A stretch of 64,000 nt of DNA from Cavia porcellus (lineage: Eukaryota > Chordata > Mammalia > Rodentia > Caviidae). The position numbers were made by a program, and so were the translations under genes. Below, piece by piece: positions 11,030 through 22,465 of this stretch. The notes under the pieces are model-generated. The model was not told the origin of the DNA, made no database searches, and saw only the letters and a program-made list of their open reading frames with translations. The stretch covers positions 8,406,201 to 8,470,200 of the forward strand of contig NW_026947514.1 of the NCBI RefSeq assembly GCF_034190915.1. The letters are read 5' to 3'. Every line of letters begins with the position of its first letter. The stretch's first letter is position 1.

Positions 11030-12370
11030 GGGTATCACAGCTGCCGCAATTGCTGTACCAACCCTCCAGCTGTCATTGTCCTTAGCGTCATTACTGTTAC
11101 ATTCCAAATAGCTCATTTCACACGTGAAGCCCCAAGAGAAAGCAGAGCGATTACTGCCCCCGGGGAGTAAAATAGGAAATCCCAGACTCCTGGGCTGTGC
11201 CCTTCCCACAAGCAGAGGGACCCACGGAGTCCCAGGCTCCATCAGGGCCGCTTCCAGGCCCCTATTAGCCACTGTCTCAGACCCACACCTGTCCTGTCTT
11301 TACTGCAGAAGCCAACAGCAATCTTTGTGGCTCTCTGATCACAAGGCTCCAAAACGGGTTCTAGCTGACCAGGAAGGAGCGCACATGGGAAGAGCGGAGG
11401 GCTGGGCAGCCCCTGAGGGCGCCGCTGGCATCAGGGACTGCAGAGCAGAGGCACTGAGGTTGCAAAGTTTCCCATCCTCCGATCCACCCAAGAGTCTAGG
11501 CCCAAGCATCAGAATCCAGCTTTAATTTAACCCGGTTTTTAGCCAGGGCCAGCCTGGGGGCTGGAATGCGTGCAGGTCACATAATCTCCTGCCCGGAGCT
11601 CTCCCTCTGCCAGCACCTTCCTCGCCAGTGTGACACGTTTGCTCCCGGAGGGCCACTTGCCTCCATCTGCCCGCCCAAGTGAACTTCCTCAAACCCGGGC
11701 CTCTTGCAAGGGAGCTGTTTCGGGCTGGAAGAAAATCACAGCTGACTACAACCTTTGAATCCGCATGAAACCCAAGCCGAGCGCTCTCCTCAGAGCACAG
11801 TGGCTGCGATTTGGGGAAAACCGCTGTAATGAGACAGTAGTAAACCCTCCTCGTGAACTGGGACCAGAAGCCTGCTTTCCTCCAAACGGGTCCGTTTTCC
11901 ACTTTCTATTTTTCCAAAACGTTCAGAGTAATGACTTGCTGAAAACCTGGAATATACCACATTGTTTTGAAGTCCAGGCTATCTTCAAGGTTTTTCTTTT
12001 TTCTATTTTTTTTCTTTTTAACCTCTGATTTAACTTGCTGGGCGCCTCTGGAGTCTGGTATTAATAATAAATATTATTGCCGTGCATCCTTATTTTTCCC
12101 CTAATTTAATTAGAGAAAATGTAATAGCCCTTATGAAAACAATATATGAGTTTTCAAACCTAATTAACATGATACAAAGTGCGCAGGTCACGAAAATTGT
12201 TGTTTTCTCTGGAAAGCCTCCATGCAAACAGATAAAAACAAAACTCCATTTCATTCCACAGCCTGGACTAACAGGGAAATCAGAGATGGCGGCTCTCGCC
12301 CCAGGGCTCTGTCTGCCTGGTAATAAATACTTTCCTTTTGTCACGATTCAGGGGAGAGGAGAGCGATAGG
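11030..12370. promoter_or_regulatory. Candidate conserved non-coding / enhancer-like stretch
   Basis: Repeat-free sequence with alternating GC-moderate and AT-rich blocks. The 12050-12190 part is dense in homeodomain-type sites (TAATTTAATTAG, CCTAATTAAC, ATTAATAATAA). Composition like this is typical of deeply conserved developmental enhancers, but conservation cannot be measured here, so this is an inference. Confidence 0.25.
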
Positions 12371-12847
12371 TGAACCCTATCAAATATTCGAGGTGGCAGG
12401 AAGTCAGCCGTGACCGGTGTACCCCACGCCCGGTCACCATGCCAAGCTGCAAAGGGAGCCCTGACCCGCGTGGCCTCTGTGCTGGCAAGGCCGGGCTGTC
12501 CTGCACCAGGCTGTGCTTCATCCTGAGGATGCCGGCCGTCAGCCCCCTCCCCAGCCCAGTCCGGGGTGCGCACTATGGCTAGTGGGGGTGTGGCAAGGAC
12601 AGGGTCCCCTAAACCCGCTCCTCCACCACCGTGCTGCAACCCTGCAGAGCTCCCCTCCTTTCTAAGGCGCATCCCAGATCCAGGCTGTGGTGAGCAGCTG
12701 GCTCTTGCACCCAGGCCATGTCCAGATCAGCAGGCCGCAGGCCCAGAGGGACACAAGGACATGGGAACTGTCCTGCCTCAGGGACCCGGCCACAGGGCCC
12801 AGGGAAGGACCACAGTTCCCAGCACACAGGAGGGTGTCCTGAATTCC
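12371..12847. other. Unique GC-rich non-coding sequence
   Basis: No recognisable gene; several overlapping frames on both strands without family signature. Confidence 0.5.
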
Positions 12848-12980
12848 GGGGGGGGGGGTGTCTCAGCAGGGACAGAGACCAATGTGGCTTGGTCATGTTC
12901 TACCTCCTGAGATATGCATGTCTGCAGGGTTGGAGGACCCTAGAGACACCAGGCTCATTCCCAGCCCTGGGGGGGGGGGG
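12848..12980. repeat. Two poly-G runs
   Basis: Runs of 11 G (12848-12858) and 12 G (12969-12980) lie about 110 bases apart. Homopolymers of this kind are length-unstable and often misassembled; the second abuts the truncated SINE that follows. Confidence 0.8.
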
Positions 12981-13091
12981 CAGGAGGGTCGCTGCAAGTT
13001 TGATACCAGCCTGGGCTATAAAGTGAGCTCAAGGCCAGCCTGAATCGCATAGTGAGACCCTGTCTCAAAAGACCAAAAAAAAGAAAAAAAG
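12981..13091 (+). mobile_element. B1-like SINE, 5' truncated
   Basis: Starts inside the element at CAGGAGGGTCGCTGCAAGTT, contains the duplicated AAAGTGAGCTCAAGGCCAGC block and GAGACCCTGTCTCAAAA, and ends in an A-rich tail. The first ~50 bases of the usual SINE are missing. Confidence 0.85.
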
Positions 13092-13292
13092 ATAGGCTCG
13101 AAAGGGACCAAGGTGCATCTGTCCTCAAACTCTGACTCTCCGATTATCAGGCCCAAAGTCAGAAAGGAGCTTTGTCTACAACCAAGTTGGATGATGGTCA
13201 CGTGGCGTTTGTTGTTATTAGAGTTATTTAAATGATTATATGTGTGTATATAATGTATGTGTAGTGCATACTACATTTTGGTCTTTCTCTTC

Positions 13293-13372
13293 CCTTTTTT
13301 TCAGTGCTGGGGGTTGAATCCAGGGCCTCACATATACTAAGTGAGTGCTATGGCTGAGGTACATCCCCAGCC
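13293..13372 (-). mobile_element. ID-like SINE
   Basis: T-run followed by TGCTGGGGGTTGAATCCAGG and GTACATCCCCAGCC, the reverse complement of an ID head. Box B is recognisable (GGATTCAACCC on the minus strand). Confidence 0.8.
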
Positions 13373-13627
13373 TAACGCATGACCTTTTAAATAAAATGCA
13401 AATAGTTTTTTAATAAAAATACAACACATCGTAACTGTATGACAAACGCTGTCACACATGATAAAGACACCAGGTGCTGCTGCACTCACTGTGCGCAGGG
13501 CCACGTGGTCTCCATTAGAAAGTCTGAAGTTTCCTTGAACTGAGTTGTGGGTGATATCGCAGGAGTGCGTGCTACAGGGCAAGGGGCTGATGTGATGCTC
13601 ACGGAGGTTTCAGTGCGCATGCTCAGT

Positions 13628-13665
13628 CCCGTCCACCACCACCACCACCACCCCACCCCCGCAGC
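13628..13665 (+). repeat. (CCA)n microsatellite
   Basis: Seven or so CCA/CAC units followed by C-rich sequence. Confidence 0.8.
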
Positions 13666-14220
13666 TCAAACACCTCCAGGACGCGAGGGAACTGGCCAGG
13701 ACAACTGCCTGGCTGTCAGCAATTCTGCTGGTGCTCAGAGGGTTGGGAGGTAGCTTCACTATCTAGTGGATCCAGGAACCAGACTTGTAGATGCTCAGAG
13801 GACCGGGAGGAAGCAAGAGTCACGTGAAGAGCAGTTGGAACCCTGGCTTCCCTTCCCCCAGGCTCCGCCAAGCAAGTCACAGAGGAATTTCTGAAGAAAC
13901 TGAGGCAGGCAGGTACCCTTGATGCCAGGCAAAGGCAAGGTGGGTGCCATATTGAAAATGGAGGGTTGGGTAAGAACTGGTGTTTAAATGATGGAACCCC
14001 TGATTTCCCCGTTAGGCTTCCAGAAGTCAAGTGTATCCTCCATCTCTGCATTTGGAGGAGACCCCTCTGGAAAACCCTGGCTAGTCAGAGGAAAAAATCA
14101 TGATAGCTCCTCACACTTGGAGTTCTCCCAGAATGAACCATTACTGGAAAGAGACCAACCAGTAAATATGGCCCATCCCTGCACCCAGCATCTCCGATCA
14201 GGTTTTTAGGGTTTGTTCTT

Positions 14221-14327
14221 TGGGTTGTCTGTTTTTGTTTGTTTATTTTAGTACTGGGAATTGAACTCACGACCTCATGCTTGCCAGGCAGGCACTGTGC
14301 CACTGAGCTGTGTCTCCAGCCCCCTAC
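14221..14327 (-). mobile_element. ID SINE
   Basis: Reverse-oriented ID element: T-rich left end, TACTGGGAATTGAACTCACG, CTTGCCAGGCAGGCACTG and GTCTCCAGCCCC. A perfect 11-bp direct repeat, GGTTTGTTCTT, flanks it at 14210-14220 and 14328-14338, proving retroposition and fixing the ends. Confidence 0.93.
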
Positions 14328-14986
14328 GGTTTGTTCTTAAACACAAAGCTATGGCCAAGAAACACCAGACACTCGAGGAAGCACTAGAGCCAGATAACCA
14401 GGCAATGAACAGGACAAAGGAATGTGTATAAAAAAGAGCCTTTGAAACCACTAATGTCCCCAGAGAAAGAAAAGAAAACACTCCCTCCCAGAACATGTCA
14501 TTTACAAAGTGCTGAGCAGTGAAGTAGACTTCAAGTAAAAATTTAATAAGAGTTTGGAAGACATTAATGAGAGAATTTTCCAGAAAACACAACAAGAGGA
14601 CAAAAGACTGGAAAGCAGAAGCGCCAAAGAAGTGACTGGATCAATCCAAGAGGTCCAATATCAAATTGTTAGAATTTCCAGAAAATGAGAGAATTAAGAA
14701 AAGGAAAAAAACCAAATAGTAGAATTAAACCACAATGGTACTGAATTTCTCAATAACTGAAAGATAACAATGACTTCAATATTTTAAGAGAAATTATTTC
14801 AAACCAAAAACTGATGTACTCAAAGTATCAATTGAGTATGAGGGGAGACAAATCATATTGTTTGATGTGGAAGGTGTTACAAAATTTACTCCCACTAACC
14901 ATGTCTGAGAAAGCTACTGGAGGATGTGCTTTACCCGATTAAGGGAGTAAGCCACGGAAGAGGGCAACATGTTACTTAATTATCCC

Positions 14987-15343
14987 AGGACGCCATCATA
15001 AACACCACCCACGGGGTGATTTAAACAGAGATGTATTTCTCAACGTTCTAGAGGCTAACAAGCCCAAGAGTAAGGTGCTCACCGATTCAGTTTCTGGGGA
15101 GAGCTCTTTTCCTGACTTGCAGATAGTCAACTTTTTATTTGTCTTCCTCTATCCCTCCCTCGGATGTGCTTATGGGGAAAGAGAAGAGAGAAAGAGACAG
15201 AAAGGAAGGCCTTCCTCTTTTAAGACCACGATCATAGCAAATTAGGACTTTATGGGGTCCCATCCTTACCTTAATTGCCTCCCTAACATACAATGTTAGG
15301 CTTTCGACATGAATTTTAGAGAGACACAATTCAGCCCATAGCT
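14987..15343 (-). mobile_element. ERVL-MaLR LTR (MLT1-like)
   Basis: Right end on the + strand reads GACACAATTCAGCCCATAGC, with TCCATCCTTACCTTAATTGCCTCC-type phrases upstream, the reverse complement of an MLT1-type LTR start. It lies inside the HAL1/L1 relic. Confidence 0.7.
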
Positions 15344-15499
15344 ACACAGAGCCCATGAAATGGATAATTTATCACGGGGAGACTAAGGAAACTTCCAGGA
15401 TGATAGCTGTGTAATGGTTCTAATAACAGCCAGCTCAAGAGCTCAGGATAGTTAATACCAAGTTAAGAAGGAAGCAGATCAACTACGTGGTGTGTTCGA

Positions 15500-15649
15500 C
15501 TTTTTTTTTTTTTTTGAGACAGAGTCTCGCCATTTTGTTCAGGCTGGCCTGGACTCACTAATGTAGCCCAGGCTGGCCTCAAACTTTCAGCCATCCTCCT
15601 GCCTCAGCTGAGGGCTGGGATGACAGGTGTGCACCACAGATGCCTGTCA
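15500..15649 (-). mobile_element. B1-like SINE
   Basis: T16 run, GAGACAGAGTCTCGCCATT, AGCCCAGGCTGGCCTCAAAC, CCTCCTGCCTCAG and GACAGGTGTGCACCAC in order. The flanks share GGTGTGTT(C/T)GA at 15489-15499 and 15650-15660, an 11-bp target duplication with one change. Confidence 0.9.
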
Positions 15650-15870
15650 GGTGTGTTTGAATATATGAAGAAAAAGGTCATGCTTCTGACCAGATACACA
15701 GAAAAATACCTTTCAAAAATAAGGCAGTCCTTTAGCTATATGATAAGCAAGAATTGATCCAAAGAAGGAAATTCCTTCTTTGCGTGTGGGTTAGCAGTGA
15801 ACAAAGTGGGTGTAACCTTAGCACAGCAAATACTGAGTACAGACTTAGTAAAAATTGAGACCTAACTACA

Positions 15871-16599
15871 ATGAACTTTTCCACATCATATCTCTCACCT
15901 TGGACCGCAAAGCTGCCAGAGCAGTGAGCTTCACCCGACGCAGGGCCTCCTGTCCCCCAGATGGAGCGTCCTCTGTGTCACTTAGCCCCATCCCTCCCGG
16001 CTCTTGATCCTTGGTGTCATGGGTATCTGTTGGCGTCAGCCATGGGCAGAGGACACTGGGGCAGGCAGGAGGCAAGGGGGTCAGCCGGGGGCGGGGAGAC
16101 CGGGATGCTGCAAGTGGGCGGCTGATGGCTAATTCTGCTGTCAACTTGTCAGGGCTCCAGGTTCCTGGCTTAAACACTGCTTCGAGGGTCTGTGGTTCCT
16201 GCAGAATAATATTTGAATCTGCAGGCCCCTAGAGCAGGTCCCTTCCCTCAGGTGGTGGGACGTCCCCTCCCTGCTGGCCTGAGTAAAGCAAAGTCAGGTG
16301 GAGGAGGAGCTGGCTCCTCACACCTCTGCCTCCTCTGGTCTCAGCCTTCAGCACAGCTGGCTCTCTTGGGTCTCCAGGAGCAGAGGGTGGGACTTCTCTG
16401 GTTGCCCTGACTGCTGGGTCAATCCCTCCCGCTGGCACCCCTCTCCACCCCGAGTCTCTGCAGAACCCAAAGCAACACAGTGAGCTCCGCCAGCAGATTT
16501 AAGCCAAACTGCTCCCAGAGAGAAGAGGGCTGCAGGCGGAAGAGGGGCTAGGACTGGGTCCTGTGCAAGTAGCTTGGAATGGATCGAGGGCAGACAGGG
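15871..16599. other. Unique non-coding sequence
   Basis: No exon or repeat recognised. Confidence 0.5.
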
Positions 16600-16840
16600 A
16601 TGAGGACACAGAGGCAATGGGTCAATGGGGTCAAGGTCATAGATGACCTTTTGGACCATGATAAGGGCTTTGACTTTAAGGAAACTAGGGAGTCGTTGAA
16701 GGTTCTTGAGCAGAGGAAGGACCTCATTGATTAGACTCAGGACTACAGAGGGACCAATTAGACAATACTGCAGCCACCCAGAAAGCAGTGAGAGAGAATT
16801 CAGTCAGACAGATCTTGAATGAATGAGGAATAAATGAATG
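16600..16840. mobile_element. Ancient mammalian interspersed repeat, family not assigned
   Basis: Phrases such as GGGCTTTGACTTTAAGGAAA, CTTGAGCAGAGGAAGGACCT and AATGAATGAGGAATAAATGA match a pattern frequent in all placental genomes and possibly of the same origin as 41435-41990. Confidence 0.4.
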
Positions 16841-16967
16841 TAAACAATCCCTGCGAGAGTCTATTTGACATCAGACTTGCTATAGAAATTCGGTGCACAA
16901 AGGCCTCCATTTAGGACTTTAGCTTGGGCGGAGCCCTTTCTGACAGCCAGTCTCTGGCTGTCTTTTA

Positions 16968-17104
16968 GTTGTTTGGAGATGGGATCTCACCGTGTAGTGC
17001 AGGTCGGACTGGAACTCACTTTGTAGCTCACACTGGCCTCATACTTGCAGTGATCCTCCTGCCTCAGCCTCCCGAGTTTTGGGTGACAGTTGTGCACCAT
17101 TCCT
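16968..17104 (-). mobile_element. B1-like SINE
   Basis: Reverse-oriented: GAACTCACTTTGTAGCTCAC, ATCCTCCTGCCTCAGCCTCC and GACAGTTGTGCACCA are in the expected order. No poly-T is left, so it is an older copy. Confidence 0.85.
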
Positions 17105-17880
17105 GGCTCTGTTTCTGTTTCCTGAGGATCTCAGAATGCCACCCTAACATCGTGAGGAGTTGAGACCCAGGAATGGGGACCTCCCACGCCCCTGCCACCA
17201 CTCGGTGCATCTCCTGGGGGTGCTCCTTGCAGTGTGGTATTTGATTCACTCTGACTACAGGCAGCAGGGGGCCTGAATTTGGAGCAAGTACAAGGGGACA
17301 CAGAGTGCCCAGCACACCCGCCCCCTTCAATCTGTGCGCACCCCACTTTCCAGGCAGAGGAGCCAGCAACTGTCCTAGAGGACAGCAAACTGTCCTAAAG
17401 ATGCCCATGGACACCCCGAGAACTTGCAGGGGGGGTGGCGAGCCAGCTGTCACACTCAGCTAGCTTTCCCAGCCTCCATCCAGGCAGCGCTCGGGCTGCT
17501 GAGCCGCGGTCATCTGGGCTGCAGCTGGGGATGGCAGCGGCCTCGGCAGGCCTGGGAGAGAGCGAGGCCCCGTGCGTGCTCCCCGGGGTGGCTGTGAGCA
17601 GCCACGGAGGGGAAACCACAGATCCAAGGCTAATTTCTCTCTGCAAGATAAAACACGGAAACTTGGGCGCCAGCTGGGCCAGGATGGGAGGCCCAGCTCT
17701 TTCCCTCTCCTCCCGGGACCTCCAGTAAGTCCTTGAGGCCCTGAGAGGGCCAGATCCTCCCTGAACCGGGGGAGCCTCTCCCAGCTGTTGGAAAGAATTG
17801 CAATCCTGTGTGACGGAGGATGCTGGGCCTTGGGGTGAGCGCTCACATCACACCTGCAATGGATGATTTCTTCTTCTTAA
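17105..17880. other. Unique GC-rich non-coding sequence
   Basis: No exon, RNA gene or repeat recognised. Confidence 0.5.
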
Positions 17881-18087
17881 TCTTTTTTTTTTTTTTTTAA
17901 ATTTTCAGTACTGGGGATTGAATCCAGGGCATTTGCACTAAGCTATACCACCAGCCTTTTTGATAATATTTTTTTTTACTCTGAGATAGGGTCTAGCTAA
18001 GTTGCTAAGTTACCCAGGTTAGAATCCTCCTGCCTCAGCCTCCTGGGATGCTAGGATGACAGGCCTTTGCCAGTCCGAGGCCTGGCT
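17881..18087 (-). mobile_element. Dimeric B1+ID SINE
   Basis: On the minus strand a B1-like monomer (18087 to about 17962) is followed by an ID-like monomer (about 17961-17905) and an A-rich tail (the T-run at 17882). Diagnostic pieces are CTAAGTTGCTAAGTTACCC and GTACTGGGGATTGAATCCAG. The same B1-then-ID order recurs at 24874, 37286, 39265 and 54275. Confidence 0.85.
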
Positions 18088-18119
18088 GCATGTTCTAATG
18101 TCTTTGTCATCTAAAACCA

Positions 18120-18290
18120 AACCTTTCTACATGTTTGGCACTGGGAAAACCTTCCCGTGTGTGCATTTTGTTTCACTTCATCCTCCTTGTGAATTAAGGG
18201 CCGCTACCTTTGTTCTGAGGAGGAGGAAATGATGGCAGGGAGAGATTTAAGGTCACACAATGAGTAGAGGGCAGGGGTCAAAGCCCAAAG
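18120..18290 (+). mobile_element. MIR SINE
   Basis: CTACCTTTGTTCTGAGGAGG, GAGATTTAAGGTCACACAAT and GGTCAAAGCCCAAAG follow the MIR core and 3' end. Confidence 0.75.
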
Positions 18291-20789
18291 CTTGGGATTT
18301 TCACCACCAGAGACACCTGTGTCGGCCCAGTGCCCTTACCCATGCCATGGTACCAGGCGTGGTAAGGACAGCAGTGACAAGACGGAGGCCAGGCCCGGCA
18401 CCTGTGGCACAGCCCCTGAGCTCCTAGATGCCTGCCTCTGCCCAGGCAGGAGCCACCCTCCGCTCTCTCTTGCTGTGGGACCCAGGGTGACATGTCCCTC
18501 CTCCTTGCCCATCTGTTCCCTGGCCTGGAAAGTGTGGTGAACAACTGCACCACCAGGACATCGAGAGGAGTCCCTAGGAAGACAGAGTGTCACACCTGGG
18601 ACTGTCCCGGAGCATGGGAGAGAAGCTCTTACAGTGACAGGGCTGAGGCTGGTCAGCTGCTCAGGGACAGCGCTTGTCAGAGACTCGGATAACAAAGTGC
18701 TGAGCCACTGCACTTAACAAAGGCTGTGGAGGCCCCACTGCATGCACTGGAGACCAAGCAGCCTAGCAGGTAGGGCGAGTCACAGAGGGGACGCTGCTCA
18801 AGGGTACTTGCTGTCCCCCAGCAGCTATGGGCTCATGTCACAGCCCTAAGCCCCAGTGTGACTTGTGTTTGGAGACAGAGCATTTGGGAGGTGACCATGG
18901 TTGGATGAGGCCAGAAAAAGAGAGAGAGGGAGGAGACCGTCCTTACCAGGAACCAACTCAGATGGACTCAGATGTGGGCCTGCAGAAATAAATACATGTG
19001 AAATAAATGTGTGTTGGTTTGCAAAACTTTGTCCCAGGAGCCCAAGCTCCTGAATGAACCAGCAAGATTAGGTTCCACATGAGTGGAGCAGGCATCACGT
19101 GGCTGCAGCCTGGCGCCACATGAGACCAGACAGTGCCCTGGACAGGGACAAGGTGAAGCTCTCCAAGTGTGCTGCAGAAAAGTCCCATAAAGTATGATGC
19201 ATTTATAAAAAGCCAACAGCGTACGACACGTGCGCCCCCTGCCCCCACGCACACACGCACCCACGCAGCGCGGTGCTTTACTCCAGAGCGAGCCGGAATC
19301 TGTGGATAGCCTGCTCTCCGGGTCGCTTGTGAGTAGGCCGGGGTGGGGAGGAGCAGGGCTTTTGCTTCATCTGCAACCTTTTAGCTTTTGGGGCTGGGAA
19401 TGTGTTCACATCAAGTGTTCCCGGAGAACTGCGGAGGTGATAAAATCACACACAAGGAAGAGCAGAGGGATAAGTCAGCCTGGAGGAGCTGCTTCCCGAA
19501 GGGAAGGGAGCAGCCGCTGGGATCTTCCCCACCGCCTCACACCCTGCTCTGCACTGCACATGAAAGACTTTGAAAGCAGGAAGCTGGCAGCGAGGGAGGT
19601 GCAGTCCATTAGAGGTCTGGAGTGCAAGAGGAGAGGAGGGGGAGAGGGGAGCCATCAGGGGTGCAGGCGCAGGCCCAGGACCCCATTAGGGATGCACGTG
19701 CGCCCCCACCCCTCTGGGGTCCCTGGCCCGGCTCCCACAGGGACAGAAACAGAGACAGAGACCAGAAACAGAGACAGAGACAGAGCTCATCCAAAGGGAT
19801 GCAGCCTGGACTGTGGGTGTTCTTCCGCCTCCTGAGTCACTGGGCACATCGAGGCTGGAGCTTTGGTGCCCTGGGTTACCCAGTGCCTTCAGGATCTCTG
19901 CAAAGCCACCCTCACCTCCCTCCATAGGCCCAAGGCTGCCACCTTTGGGCAAGGCCGGTGATACTCATAGGCCCCTCAGCCCTGTTGGGTGGGGCAGAGA
20001 TGCTTCTGGTACATCGGCCACCGTCCCGAGGCTGGGACACCAAGAGGATGCACTCCTCAAAGGCTGCAAAGGAGCTCGGAAAACGCAGGCCTCCTTCACA
20101 CAAGCAGTGTCTGGAAATAACAAAATAAGGCGGAGCGGGGCGGGGGAGGGGGGCGGGAATGAAGGAGAGAGGGGAAAGAGGTTTGAGGGTGCTGTTTGTC
20201 TCACAATTATTTTTGGAATTGGAAATAATAGATGCACGTGGTAGAAAAAAGGTAAGCCCTGCAAAAGAAGGTCCACCGCGTGGTCCTCTCTCCACCCCAG
20301 AAACAAACACTAGGACCGTTTCTTAACTCCGACTGGCACGCACACATCTGCTTCTCCATACATCTAGAAGTAGACTGTGCGTACCATTTGCCACTGTGAT
20401 TATTTTTCAATTGATGATACGTAAAGGGAATATAGTGAGAGAGGTTTCCTGCCCCCGAAGCTTCTCAAGACATAGCCAGACCTACATCTGGGAAGGGTAA
20501 TCCAAAATTGCTGGCAATGTGGCCTACAGGTGATTTAATGAGGGCCATGGGATCCACAGAGCAGGGGACAGAGCGTGTGACAGAAAAGCCTCCATGAGTG
20601 GGTAGAGCCCAGGGCCAGGAGGACAGGTGTGAATGCTGTTACAAAGGGGGGCATCTGGAAAGCCGGGCTGTGAAGGTCACCCCTCAACTGAGGATGGGGA
20701 CAGGAGGCCTGCCTGGGCTCGAGTAGGTCCAAGATTTTGGAGCTCATCAGCTGGAGCGGGCCCCGAGAGGAGCCTTGAATTGTTCAGAC
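18291..20789. other. Unique non-coding sequence with small simple repeats
   Basis: No exon recognised. Contains an (ACAGAG)n-like run at 19739-19788 and a GC-rich purine run near 20128-20160 (GCGGGGCGGGGGAGGGGGGCGGG), a possible quadruplex former. Confidence 0.5.
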
Positions 20790-21660
20790 TTTAGAAAGAC
20801 ATCCCGCATGCCATTTTGGTGAGATGTGAGGCAATCTCCTCCAACAAAATACACGAATATTTCTCCTGGAAAGATTTTAGTATATGCTGATTGTCAAAGC
20901 TCTTGAATTTCAGAAATGCATGGAAGGAATTGTGGACTTGAATAGAAGATTTAGCCAAAGGAAAAAAAGTATTAAATCCAGTAAGAATTAGTGCTAGTCC
21001 TGAAGAAATAAGATTTGAAAATATGTTGCTAAATCTAAATACACATCATTTGTATAAAACTAAAAACTAAACAAAAACACGCTTTGGGGAGTATTCAGTA
21101 CAAGAAGGAACTAAACTGCATGGCCAACATTTGATTTAAGTCAGAGGAAGGATCAAAGTTTAAAACGTTCTAACTTTATCCTGTTTTGGAGGATGACAGA
21201 AATGGTTTTTAAGTTAGAAGTTAAACACTCGAGTTGAAAAAGTATAAGGTTGAACACTAACATTATTTTTAAAGTGCAATATATAACTTCTAAACAGCTA
21301 ACAGGGAGGAAGCTAAGCAACACTGGATTTAATGTTTTGAAGAGGGAAAAGCGAGACAAAGTCAAAAATGATGATGCTAAGTACGAAGCACAGAGCCAGC
21401 TGGCAGACATCAGCCGTAATATATGCAGCAAATATAAATGGATCAAACTCATTCATTAAAAGACTGAGAGTTCTTTTTTCAGACTGGAGTTTTAGGAAGC
21501 TAATATATGAGGTCTGAGAGATACTAAAATAGGATACCCTAGAAATATAGTCACTAAAGGTAGAAAGCAATAATACCCCAGCAAATAAATAGTAACTAAA
21601 GGAAATCTTGGACCACAGCATGCATAGCAGATCAAGTAACCTTCAAGGTGTTATTTAACC
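20790..21660 (+). mobile_element. Old L1 fragment reaching the start of ORF2
   Basis: Around 21415-21480 the frame reads NINGSNSFIKRLRV-like, the beginning of the L1 ORF2 endonuclease domain (usual 'LNINGLN' motif). The upstream AT-rich part would be the region before ORF2. Frames are closed. Ends near 21660. Confidence 0.65.
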
Positions 21661-21794
21661 ATGTCCCAGTTAACTCTTAAGAACCCCAATCGGCTGAATG
21701 ATAAAAATTGAAACTTATGAAGTAGACGAACACCAGCGTATTGGTCCCAGGCTTTCCATTACCGGGGAAGTTCTCTGTTGATGTATCTGTATCG

Positions 21795-21899
21795 GCCACC
21801 GGACTCTAAGCCCCTGGGATGGTGCAGGCTGGGTCTCATTAGGAGTCATTTAGCCCACGTCTGACTTACAGCATTCTTAATAAATGTTTATTGAATAAA
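21795..21899 (+). mobile_element. L2 LINE 3' end
   Basis: GACTCTAAGCCCCTGGGATG leading to AATAAATGTTTATTGAATAA is the characteristic 3' terminus of L2. Confidence 0.75.
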
Positions 21900-22080
21900 C
21901 TAGTGGTTCTTAAGCCTGGCTGTGCATTAGAATCTTCTGGGAGTTTTTAAAAATACTGAGGCTTAGGCCCCACCCAAGACCAATTAAAAAAGACTCTCTA
22001 GGGGCGAGACCTGGAGAGAGTATATTTCTTAAAGGCTCCCCAGGTGTCTCTGATGTTTGACCAGGACTGAGAACCGCTGG
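21900..22080 (+). mobile_element. MER5A-like hAT-Charlie element, near full length
   Basis: Starts CTAGTGGTTCTTAAGCCTGG and ends CAGGACTGAGAACCGCTGG, which are imperfect terminal inverted repeats of MER5A. The central GCCCCACCCAAGACCAATTA is also present. Sits directly after the L2 end. Confidence 0.85.
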
Positions 22081-22465
22081 AATAAATAAATGACCGAGTG
22101 ACCGAATGAATGAGCGTCTCTTTGATTTACGAAAGAATTCATTGCAGGATTCCTTTTCAAAGCACATTCCCATGGAGCATTTTCAATGTAATTCGATTTT
22201 AAGAAATTTGATTTACACCCAATATTGCTGGGACAATCTATTTTGTGAAGCGAAGAACATCTGTATTATCTATCAATTTTTTTATGGATTTGGGAATATT
22301 CTGTTTCTCCATTTAGAACTGAGCTGGAGACTTAAGCAAAGATTGTATCATTTCCTGTACTCTGAAAAATGCTTTTCTCCACTCTGGCATTCGGAGACCA
22401 TTTCCCGGCAATATGAAGCATGCGATTACTTAATGAGACACTTAGAGCAGTTTCGAGAAGGATAA
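22081..22465. promoter_or_regulatory. Candidate conserved non-coding stretch
   Basis: Repeat-free AT-moderate sequence following the MER5A, with an open frame on the + strand (22106-22465) but no family signature. The composition resembles conserved non-coding elements; this is unproven. Confidence 0.2.

Larger units (their letters stand above)
14340..15870 (+). mobile_element. Old HAL1/L1M remnant, split by two insertions
   Basis: 14340-14986, 15344-15499 and 15650-15870 together follow the order of an old half-L1 or L1M element: a late ORF1 part with GTGGAAGGTGTTACAAAATT then CCCACTAACC, then AAAGCTACTGGAGGATGTGC, then CCAGGATGATAGCTGTGTAA, then AAGGCAGTCCTTTAGCTATA. Reading frames are closed. 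The MaLR LTR at 14987 and the SINE at 15500 were inserted later. Whether the source was HAL1 or a full L1 cannot be decided by eye. Confidence 0.55.

Noticed and set aside
19230..19835. 201-codon open frame as a gene
   Set aside because: It contains a simple-repeat Glu/Thr/Arg string from the (ACAGAG)n run and has no domain; antisense frames overlap it.
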